From an uncultured Solirubrobacteraceae bacterium (GTDB taxonomy: Bacteria; Actinomycetota; Thermoleophilia; Solirubrobacterales; Solirubrobacteraceae): a DNA stretch of 8,890 nucleotides. Of the stretch, positions 1 to 5,546 are shown one piece after another. The position numbers and the translations under genes were made by a program. The stretch lies in contig CATPBV010000045.1 in the NCBI GenBank assembly GCA_955652345.1, positions 1 to 8,890 of the forward strand. The letters are read 5' to 3'. The stretch's first letter is position 1. Each line of letters opens with the position of its first letter. The notes beneath the pieces were generated by a model, which was given only the letters and a program-made list of their open reading frames with translations, did no database searches and had not been told where the DNA came from.

Positions 1-78
1 GTGATGCTCGAAGTGATGGCGATCGAGATCGACCAGGGCCTTCTGATCATCCACGCAATGAAGATGCGCCCTAAGTAG
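1..78 (+). CDS. 3' end of a probable type II toxin gene (partial)
   Basis: An open frame runs from the first base to TAG at 76-78 and gives 25 residues ending LLIIHAMKMRPK. The gene starts outside the window, so size and N-terminal domain are unknown. From memory, a hydrophobic strand followed by HAM-x-MR near the C-terminus resembles small actinobacterial BrnT/RelE-like toxins encoded just before antitoxins of the type found next. The 25-bp gap to the antitoxin gene and the same strand fit a toxin-first operon. The identification rests mostly on this context. It could be another small conserved protein. Confidence 0.5.
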   Translation: MMLEVMAIEIDQGLLIIHAMKMRPK

Positions 79-90
79 AGACCCTTTCTG

Positions 91-99
91 AAGGGGAAG
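91..99 (+). promoter_or_regulatory. Ribosome binding site of the antitoxin gene
   Basis: A purine run, AAGGGGAAG, ends 4 bases before the ATG at 104. It is among the clearest Shine-Dalgarno-like sites in the window. It supports the upstream start rather than the in-frame GTG codons at 206 or 242, which would remove the basic N-terminal extension. Confidence 0.6.
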
Positions 100-103
100 C
101 GAA

Positions 104-478
104 ATGCCTGAACGCACAACAAAGCGCGCCGCACAACGTCTTCGGACCACCGACAGCCAGGCCTCGCCCTCGGCGGGCGGCACTAATAAGAGCCGCCCGC
201 GTCGGGTGTCGCGCTCGACGGCACCCATCTCGAAGTCCGGAGTGCCCATCACCGACGAGCTCGCTGAGCAGCTTGCTAGGGAGGCCGAGGAAGGCTACGA
301 CCTGTCCCGCGGCCGACGCGTTGGGCGTAGGTCGCTCGCGGGTGGCAGCGGTCAGTCGCCTCGGCTGAACTTTCGCACCACGCTCGACCTCTACGAGCGG
401 GCGGCAGCGCGAGCTCGTCATGAAGGCAAGACCGTCAGCCAGATCGCGCGCGAAGCGCTCGAGAAGTTCGTCAAGTAG
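104..478 (+). CDS. Ribbon-helix-helix (CopG/Arc-type) antitoxin
   Basis: This 124-residue protein is probably the antitoxin and operon autorepressor for the toxin whose tail lies just upstream. Residues 47-66 (VPITDELAEQLAREAEEGYD) match a conserved N-terminal block I know from actinobacterial antitoxins of this kind. Residues 85-124 fit a ribbon-helix-helix fold: a strand (PRLNFRTTLDLYERA) and two helices, the second being TVSQIAREALEKFV. RHH antitoxins dimerise through the strand, which contacts the operator. The first 45 residues are an Arg/Ser/Thr-rich extension, and the protein is longer than the usual 80-90 residues of such antitoxins. Start ATG 104 has a good ribosome site at 91-99. 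RHH family assignment is fairly secure; the partner is inferred from context. Confidence 0.72.
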   Translation: MPERTTKRAAQRLRTTDSQASPSAGGTNKSRPRRVSRSTAPISKSGVPITDELAEQLAREAEEGYDLSRGRRVGRRSLAGGSGQSPRLNFRTTLDLYERAAARARHEGKTVSQIAREALEKFVK

Positions 479-540
479 GACCGGACTTGACCACCACAAT
501 CCGGGTTCGAACAGTCTCGGATCCGGCGGCTGATGATTTC

Positions 541-680
541 GTATCACAAACCACGTAACAAGGTAGGCAAATCTAAGCTCACCCAACCTGATGTAATCTA
601 AGGAATACCTGGAATTTCTCAGATTACTGGAAACCGGTGAGAGCACTCATAACCCGAAGGTCGCGGGATCGAATCCCGCC
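541..680 (+). repeat. Long direct repeat, copy A (element end plus tRNA-Met 3' part)
   Basis: This copy aligns without gaps to 3882-4021 at a constant offset of 3341 bp. My hand count gives 115 identities in 140. It is visibly richer in A and T than the flanking genes. About the first 105 bases are not tRNA-like and carry spaced AATCTAA motifs; the last 35 are tRNA-Met 3' sequence. The left edge is fuzzy and identity stops after about 683. Such a structure is what remains when related integrative elements insert at the same tRNA gene and keep the same element end next to the tRNA-derived core. No gene on either strand is convincingly contained in it. Confidence 0.82.
570..625 (+). repeat. Spaced AATCTAA motifs in copy A (possible recombinase arm sites)
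   Basis: AATCTAAG occurs at 570-577 and again at 595-602, exactly 25 bp apart. An inverted relative (CAGATTAC, the complement of GTAATCTG) lies at 620-627. GTAATCTAAG at 593-602 and the inverted CTCAGATTAC at 618-627 pair in 9 of 10 positions. All are within 80 bp of the tRNA core, where tyrosine recombinases or excision factors bind arm-type sites. That role is inference. Confidence 0.4.
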
Positions 681-686
681 CCGGTA
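646..686 (+). pseudogene. tRNA-Met 3' remnant, scar A
   Basis: The sequence keeps a CAU anticodon loop (CTCATAA, 646-652), a variable region and a perfect 5-bp T stem (GCGGG 663-667, CCCGC 675-679). The T loop begins with A instead of T at the position normally T54, and the acceptor strand (CCCGGTA, 680-686) is altered. The five bases before the anticodon loop do not pair with those after it, and no D arm or 5' acceptor strand is present upstream. It therefore cannot be a functional tRNA. It looks like a degraded attachment core running from anticodon loop to tRNA 3' end, the usual target segment of tyrosine recombinases. Confidence 0.72.
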
Positions 687-690
687 CTCC

Positions 691-1039
691 TAATCTGGCT
701 TTACAAGGCGGAGGACTCGCAAAGCTCCGCAAACCTCGCGGTGGTCCTTCAGTCGGTCGGGTGATCGCGAAGGCGGATGCGATCGTCTCGACACAACGCA
801 CGGCCCGAGCACGGCGGACTCCGCGGTGCCGCTCCGGCTCGATCGGATCGACGGCGCGAGGTGGCCCGACCCTGCTTGAGCGTCTCACGCAGGTCATCTG
901 GCGACCGGCCGATCACCGCTGGGCCGCGCGATCGTCCCCGAACGCGGGCGAGGATGAGTGCCGGACCGAGGGCCGCACCAGCGACGCCAGGCCGCGGAGG
1001 GGCCTCTGCTCTCGAGCTCCCAGCGAGGGGGAGCCGTGC
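691..1039. other. Gene-free stretch right of scar A
   Basis: No frame here looks like a known protein. Open frames occur on both strands but they overlap, are rich in Arg/Ala/Pro and show no domain. Visible small structures are an AATCT motif at 692-696, a tandem 10-bp near-repeat (CGCAAAGCTC at 718-727, CGCAAACCTC at 728-737) and a 6-bp inverted repeat GCGGAG/CTCCGC (708-713 and 725-730). It may be the degraded left end of the element that carries the two intact genes to the right. Confidence 0.5.
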
Positions 1040-1069
1040 TTGACACAGAGCCGCGCTGGCGGTTAGTGT
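1040..1069 (+). promoter_or_regulatory. Candidate sigma-70-type promoter for the beta-propeller gene
   Basis: A perfect TTGACA (-35, 1040-1045) is followed after 18 bp by TAGTGT (1064-1069), which fits the loose TAnnnT -10 of Actinobacteria. Transcription would begin near 1076, leaving a leader of about 15 bases before the TTG start at 1091. It is the best promoter-like match I see in the window. Confidence 0.5.
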
Positions 1070-1090
1070 CGGGCTGCCTGCGGAGCTGGC

Positions 1091-2665
1091 TTGGCGGCGC
1101 ATTTGAGTGGACGGATTGAGCGGATTCCTCGTTTCGCACTAAGACGACGGGTCAGCGTGGCCGCCGGCTTTGCGGTGATCTCGCTCGTCGGCGCGGCGCC
1201 GGCGTGGGCGGCACCGGCGCCAGTGAGTTGGCTCACGTATGGCTTCACTGCCCAGCGCACCGGCTACAACTCGAGCGAGGCGACGATCGGCCCCGGCAAC
1301 GCCGCGAACCTCCACCTTCTGTGGAACCTGGATCTTGGGGGCATCATGCTCGCGCAGCCCGTCGAAGCTGCCGGGGTCAGCGTCGCTGGGGTCCCGACCA
1401 ACGTGGTCTACGAGGGAACCGAGCACGGCGACTTCTACGCGATCAGGACCACGGACGGCCATCAGATCTGGCACGACAACCTCGGATCGGTGCAGACCAC
1501 TTGCCACGACCTGCCCGACGGGATCTACGGAATCGGGGGCGCCGCCGCCATCGCCTTGACCGCCCCCGGGGTCGGGGTGGTGTATGTCGCTGGCGGCGAC
1601 GGCTCCGTCCACGCGCTCGATCTGGCGACGGGCACAGAGCTTCCGGGATGGCCGGTGAGCGGCGTGTACACACCGGCCCAGGAGCACGTGTGGAGCGCGG
1701 TCAACCTGTTCGGGGGCAAGCTCTACGTGACGGTCGCGAGCCATTGCGACCGCGCTCCGTACTTTGGCGACGTCGTCGAGATCGACACCTTGACACGCGC
1801 GATCGTCGGCCGCTTCTATCCGGCGGGTCCTCCCTCCGGGGGCATCTCGGGCGGGGGAATCTGGGGATATGGCGGCGCCTCGGTCGAGCCAAGCAACGGG
1901 CACGTGTTCGTGGCGACCGGCAACGCACTCGCGACTCCGGAGAACTACGGGTACTCGGATGCGGTCGTCGAACTCTCGTCCTCGCTTGCCGTCCTGGGGT
2001 CGAACAAGCCGAGTCTGACCGGACGCGACGTCGACTTCGGTACGACGCCGGTCCTGTTCAAGCCCGCGGGGTGCCCGGTAACCCTGGTGGCGGCCAAGAA
2101 CAAGTCGGGGGTCCTGTTCATCTACTCCGAGGGCGGGCTGAACTCCGGGTACCGGCAAAAGCTCCAGATCGCGAGCGTCAAGGACTGGCGGTTCAACGGC
2201 CTCCCGGCCTGGGATCCGGTCACAAACATGCTCTACATCAGCAACTCAACGGACTCGAGCAGCGGCACCTACTTGCACGGGATGGTCGCGCTGAAGGCGG
2301 CCGCCAACTGCTCTCTCTCGCTGGCGTGGCAGAAGACCGTGGGGCCGGGCTTCACGAGCGTGTCCTCTCCCACCGTCGCCAACGGGGTGGTCTACTACGG
2401 CGACGGGAGGGGAAGCCAGGAGCTCGCGTTCAACGCCGCCACCGGGGCCCAGCTCTGGAGCAGCGGGACCACCACCGGCCAGCTCTTCGCCGCGCCGACA
2501 GTGGTCAATGGCATGCTGCTCGTCGCCGCCGGGGACAATCACCTCTACGCCTTCGCTCCCCCAGCGAAGCGATCAGCTGCCAGGACGGCGCGGTCGCGCG
2601 GCAACCACCCCCGGCGGACCATCCACAGACGTCACTCACGATCGCGCGTGTCGCACCGAAGCTAG
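1091..2665 (+). CDS. Secreted PQQ-binding-like beta-propeller protein
   Basis: This 524-residue protein begins with a secretion signal: an Arg-rich n-region (residues 8-20), a hydrophobic stretch (21-38) and an AWA cleavage site near 40/41. The mature part opens with WLTYGFTAQRTGYN (47-60) and LLWNLDLGG (76-84), typical of PQQ-like propellers. It continues with blades such as VVYEGTEHGDFYAIRTTDG (105-123), VVYVAGGDGSVHALDLATG (163-181), VVYYGDGRG (433-441) and LLVAAGDNHLYAF (476-488). These blades fold as an outer-surface propeller that may bind ligands; I see no evidence for true quinoprotein dehydrogenase activity. The last 35 residues are a strongly basic Arg/His/Ser tail. The TTG start at 1091 has GGAG 5 bases upstream and sits just behind a promoter-like site; TTG 1103 is an alternative. 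The gene lies between the two tRNA scars, so it is probably cargo. Function unknown. Confidence 0.8.
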   Translation: MAAHLSGRIERIPRFALRRRVSVAAGFAVISLVGAAPAWAAPAPVSWLTYGFTAQRTGYNSSEATIGPGNAANLHLLWNLDLGGIMLAQPVEAAGVSVAGVPTNVVYEGTEHGDFYAIRTTDGHQIWHDNLGSVQTTCHDLPDGIYGIGGAAAIALTAPGVGVVYVAGGDGSVHALDLATGTELPGWPVSGVYTPAQEHVWSAVNLFGGKLYVTVASHCDRAPYFGDVVEIDTLTRAIVGRFYPAGPPSGGISGGGIWGYGGASVEPSNGHVFVATGNALATPENYGYSDAVVELSSSLAVLGSNKPSLTGRDVDFGTTPVLFKPAGCPVTLVAAKNKSGVLFIYSEGGLNSGYRQKLQIASVKDWRFNGLPAWDPVTNMLYISNSTDSSSGTYLHGMVALKAAANCSLSLAWQKTVGPGFTSVSSPTVANGVVYYGDGRGSQELAFNAATGAQLWSSGTTTGQLFAAPTVVNGMLLVAAGDNHLYAFAPPAKRSAARTARSRGNHPRRTIHRRHSRSRVSHRS

Positions 2666-2712
2666 TGATCCGGCAATCGTCGGCGAACGCCCGCCTCGAT
2701 GGGGAGGGCTGA

Positions 2713-2974
2713 TCGGCAGGGGCGACTCCCACACTGGCCGCCGCTCGATTCCTCGTTCCCAATGGAGCGCCTCGCGACATGGCGGGTGCGCCGTACCACT
2801 ACAACCCAAGCCGGGCCTATGTACGCGCGGTCGAGGAGTACGCCAGCATGATGCGCTCAGAGCCCCGGGCGTACTACGACTATTTCTACTGGCAAGGTCC
2901 TGTATCAGTCGACCGGCTGCTTGCCCATCCGTCCGGTCGGCTATCCAAAGCTGCGGCCGGTTCCGGTCTCCTAG
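2713..2974 (+). pseudogene. C-terminal remnant of a lytic-transglycosylase-like protein, frameshifted
   Basis: From just after a TGA at 2710-2712 the frame reads AAARFLVPNGAPRDM, then AGAPYHYNPSRAYVRAVEEY and RAYYDYFYWQ (to 2895). The block pairing a 'AA-R-L-x-NGAP' segment with a 'YN-S-AYV-AV--YA' segment is familiar from the C-terminal half of secreted actinobacterial lytic transglycosylases. After the WQ at 2890-2895 that frame loses sense. Reading one base further on gives VLYQSTG, then PVGYPKLRPVPVS and a TAG at 2972-2974, a natural ending. One extra G in the GG at 2896-2897 explains this. The catalytic N-terminal part is absent. The same frame runs on into the hydrolase gene, which must start later. 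Family call is from memory, so moderate. Confidence 0.55.
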
Positions 2975-3066
2975 CAACACCGTGTGTGGCGGCTTCGCGG
3001 ACGCGCCGGGGAAGCATCTCGGCCCGGGCGGTGAGCCGAATGGAACCCTGCAAGAGTCCAGTGGCG

Positions 3067-3807
3067 ATGCGTTCCGTTCGTGTGACGTTCCTCGGCTCGG
3101 GCGACGCATTCGGCAGCGGCGGGCGCTTTCAGGCCTGCCTCTGTCTGGATGGCGGCACGGAGCCGTTGCTGCTGGACTGCGGAGCGACTGGAGTCATCGC
3201 GATGAAGCAGGGGGGGATCGACCCGGCTTCGATCGGCTGGGTGGCACTGAGCCACCTGCATGGCGACCACTTTGCCGGACTACCGTGGCTGATCCTGGAC
3301 GGGCAGTTCGCCAAGCGCAACAAGGCGCTCGTGGTCGCCGGTCCGGTCGGCGCGCGAGAGCGGGTCGAGCAGGCCTTCGAGGCGCTTTACCCGGGTGCCA
3401 CGACAGCTCAGCGGGCATTCGACAGCAGCTTCATCGAGTTCGCCGATGGCATGCCCTGCCAGCTCGGGCCGGCGCTGATCACCCCGTTTCGGGTGCGGCA
3501 CCAGAGCGGCGCGCCGTCCTATGCGTTGAGGGTCGAGTACGGAGGCAAGGTGATCGGCTACTCGGGGGACACCGAGTGGACCGACAGTCTCATCGATGTG
3601 GCGAACGGCGCGGACCTGTTCGTGTGCGAGTGCAACTTCTTCGACAAGAAGGTGCCCGGTCACCTCGACTACCAGACGCTCGTGGGGAAACGCGCCGAGC
3701 TTGGATGCGAACGGATCGTGATTACCCACATGAGCGAGGAGATGCTCGCCCATCTCGACAACAGCGACCTCGAAGCAGCGGCCGACGGCGACGTCGTCAC
3801 GCTCTAG
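3067..3807 (+). CDS. Metallo-beta-lactamase-fold hydrolase (RNase Z / phosphodiesterase-like)
   Basis: This 246-residue protein is a complete MBL-fold domain with probable two-metal hydrolase activity. It starts with a VRVTFLGSGDAFGSG strand-turn (4-18), then carries SHLHGDH (62-68; ligands H63, H65, D67, H68), H145 in VRHQSG, D168 in YSGDT and H221 in ITHM. These residues form the expected two-metal site. Length and layout resemble ribonuclease Z-like or cyclic-nucleotide phosphodiesterase-like members; substrate cannot be told. ATG 3067 is chosen because it directly precedes the first beta strand; ATG 3040 would add only MEPCKSPVA, and earlier starts run into the transglycosylase remnant. 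I see no strong ribosome site. It is intact, lies between the two scars, and ends 74 bp before the second repeat. Confidence 0.85.
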   Translation: MRSVRVTFLGSGDAFGSGGRFQACLCLDGGTEPLLLDCGATGVIAMKQGGIDPASIGWVALSHLHGDHFAGLPWLILDGQFAKRNKALVVAGPVGARERVEQAFEALYPGATTAQRAFDSSFIEFADGMPCQLGPALITPFRVRHQSGAPSYALRVEYGGKVIGYSGDTEWTDSLIDVANGADLFVCECNFFDKKVPGHLDYQTLVGKRAELGCERIVITHMSEEMLAHLDNSDLEAAADGDVVTL

Positions 3808-3881
3808 ACGACTGGTTACTCTCGGATTGCCTCGGATGGTCCGTACCGGCTGATACAGGAGCTGCCCGTGGCGCCCGGATT

Positions 3882-4028
<147 letters not shown>

Positions 4029-4082
4029 CTAAGAAACGACATCCCGGGCTTTCCTTCGTCCGCTCACTGGCCGGTTTTAGAC

Positions 4083-4132
4083 CGGGTCCCAATAGGTCCG
4101 GAAAATTCTTAGAATTGCATTCTTGGGACCCG
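4083..4132. repeat. Nested inverted repeat between scar B and the recombinase remnant
   Basis: CGGGTCCCAA (4083-4092) and TTGGGACCCG (4123-4132) are perfect 10-bp arms around 30 bases. Inside sits a near-palindrome, AATTCT-T-AGAATT (4104-4116), in an AT-rich patch. The structure could be a transcription terminator of the vanished element, an operator, or a recombination-related site. No T tract follows on either strand. Confidence 0.55.
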
Positions 4133-4200
4133 TTTTCGACTGCTCCCGGGGACCCGGAGGCGCGAAATACGCGCCGTCCACCGACGCTGCCGAGACGGGC

Positions 4201-4332
4201 GCGCCCACCGACGAGGCGGTCCGCCGGGTGCAGGAGTGGATGGCCCGTGCCGACCTCCAGACAACAATGAAGTACCTGCACTACGAGTCGCGGCCGGAGG
4301 ACGCGCAGCTGTGCGAAGAACAGGCCCTTGTC
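4201..4332 (+). pseudogene. Tyrosine recombinase (phage-type integrase) C-terminal fragment
   Basis: The frame contains VRRVQEWMARADLQTTMKYL followed by HYESRPEDAQL, the very C-terminal block of actinobacterial integrases (usual form VQEWMGHADIQTTMxYLHY). The catalytic tyrosine survives at codon 4273-4275, but the conserved GHAD has become ARAD, so the second catalytic His is lost. The Arg and H-x-x-R boxes, and the whole N-terminal and core-binding domains, are missing. The open frame continues without recognisable sequence to TGA at 4471-4473, overlapping the start of the ROK gene. It is a dead scrap lying 170 bp from tRNA scar B, consistent with an element that used that site. Confidence 0.75.
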
Positions 4333-4469
4333 TTCGAGCTCTGGCCCCAGTATGCGGCGTACATACGAGCCGGGATCTCGCACGAGTGCCACAACTTCCG
4401 CGCTACCGAGACCACCGCCCCCCTGAGCGTCGCGCCGCATTACCCCGACACCGCAGAAGACCCAACACC

Positions 4470-5345
4470 GTGACGGTCGTCGCAGGCGTCGACATCGGCG
4501 GGACGAAGATAGAAGCGTGCCTCGTCGATCCCGTCACCGGGGAAGTATCGGCACGCGAGCGCATTGCAGCCCGCACCGAGCTCGGTGGGACGTCCGTACT
4601 CGCTGATTGCGTCGAGCTCGTCCAGCGCGTGCGAGGTCGCACTGCGATTTCGGCCGTGGGCATCGGCCTGTGCGAATTCGTGTCTCCCGACGGTCGTCCG
4701 ACGAGCGCATTCACCGTCGACTGGCGCGACCTGGACGTCGCCGATGCGTTCCGCGGCATAGCCCCCGCGCGTATCGAGAGCGACGTCAGAGCGGGTGCGC
4801 TCGCGGAAGCGCGATTCGGCGCTGCCCGTGGGGTCGCGGATCCGTGGCTGTACGTGACAATCGGAACCGGCGTTTCCTTCGCGCTCGTCATCGACGGGCG
4901 CCCCTTTGCCGGCGCCCGGGGAAACGCCATCGTCGTCGGAGCGCCTCCCGTCGAGCTCGTCGCGAGCGGCCTTGCCCTCCAGCAGCGTGCAGGCCGACCG
5001 CGGGCGGAGGACGTCATCACCGATCCCGCATTCGCGCCACTCGTCGCTGACGCCGCTACCGCCCTTGGGCGGGTGCTTGCGGCTCTCGTCAACGGCCTCG
5101 ATCCCGCGCTCATCGTGGTCGCCGGCGGCCTCGGCCTCGTGGCCAGCTACCGCAACGCTGTGGTGCAGACCATGCGCGGAGCCATCGAAGCGCAGGAAAC
5201 GCGAGCGCTGCCGGTCGTCCCCGCCGCGCTCGGGAACCTTGCCGGTGCGCTCGGCGCGGCGCTCGCCGGCGCCGACTGGGTGGAGAGCCTCGATCGAGCA
5301 GGCCTCACCGCGCAGCCGAGTGGCCGCGCGGACGTGTCGGCATAG
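4470..5345 (+). CDS. ROK-family sugar kinase-like protein, zinc loop missing
   Basis: The 291-residue product has the ROK/ASKHA fold: phosphate-1 loop GVDIGGTKI (6-14), a likely catalytic Asp at D105 in ESDVRAGALAE, phosphate-2 loop TIGTGVSFALVIDG (130-143), and an adenosine-site strand LIVVAGGLG (214-222). ROK proteins are sugar kinases (glucose, fructose, N-acetyl sugars) or, with an added winged helix, repressors; no DNA-binding domain is present here. Unusually, the segment after GARGNA (148-153) reads IVVGAPPVELVASGLAL, with no ExGH and no CxCGxxGCxE zinc-binding loop. GTG 4470 is chosen because the fold starts right there; the open frame upstream is a shadow of the recombinase scrap. 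It points towards the ferredoxin gene, with 6 bp between the stops. Substrate unknown; it may be a kinase of a divergent subfamily or inactive. Confidence 0.78.
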   Translation: MTVVAGVDIGGTKIEACLVDPVTGEVSARERIAARTELGGTSVLADCVELVQRVRGRTAISAVGIGLCEFVSPDGRPTSAFTVDWRDLDVADAFRGIAPARIESDVRAGALAEARFGAARGVADPWLYVTIGTGVSFALVIDGRPFAGARGNAIVVGAPPVELVASGLALQQRAGRPRAEDVITDPAFAPLVADAATALGRVLAALVNGLDPALIVVAGGLGLVASYRNAVVQTMRGAIEAQETRALPVVPAALGNLAGALGAALAGADWVESLDRAGLTAQPSGRADVSA

Positions 5346-5351
5346 CCCCGG

Positions 5352-5546
5352 CTAGACCTCGCGATCGACCGTGATCGCCTGCGTTGGGCACATCAGGGCC
5401 GCCTCCTCGACTGCGGCGCGAAACTCGTCCGGGGGCTCCGGGTTGTAGTGGAGGTTGAGCTCGTCATCGAGCCGGAAGACTTGATCCGCCGCCAGGGCGC
5501 ACTGACCGTGGCTCTGACACAGCGAAAGGTCGACCCGTACTTTCAT
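5352..5546 (-). CDS. [3Fe-4S] ferredoxin, P450 redox partner
   Basis: This 64-residue ferredoxin has the cluster pattern C10-x5-C16 ... C53-P (CQSHGQC and CPTQAI), with only three cysteine ligands. The position of the usual fourth cysteine is histidine (H13), as in the short ferredoxins that pass electrons to bacterial P450s. Length is typical. Its ATG overlaps the P450 stop in ATGA (5546-5543), so the two are almost certainly translated together and work as a pair in the cytoplasm. A ferredoxin reductase is not in the window and is presumably encoded elsewhere. Confidence 0.92.
   Translation of the reverse strand: MKVRVDLSLCQSHGQCALAADQVFRLDDELNLHYNPEPPDEFRAAVEEAALMCPTQAITVDREV

Noticed and set aside
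541..603. A plus-strand frame shared by both repeats and ending at the same TAA (600-602 in copy A, 3941-3943 in copy B)
   Set aside because: Codon differences between copies mostly change the residue, only two are silent, and no upstream gene leads into it in copy A.
646..686. A possible complete tRNA gene
   Set aside because: No 5' acceptor strand, no D arm and no pairing anticodon stem precede the loop in either scar; only the 3' part is present.
749..1102. Minus-strand frame in the gene-free stretch with a VIGRSPDDLRETLKQG segment
   Set aside because: The segment looked protein-like, but the rest is Arg/Ala/Pro-rich, other frames overlap it and no domain is recognisable.
1139..2158. A 339-codon open frame on the minus strand inside the beta-propeller gene
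   Set aside because: It is antisense to a clear secreted propeller, has a composition typical of GC-rich shadows (Arg, Asp, Val, Gly) and no motif.
5346..5351. A bidirectional terminator between the converging ROK and ferredoxin genes
   Set aside because: Only 6 bp separate the stops and no inverted repeat with paired arms could be found across the junction.
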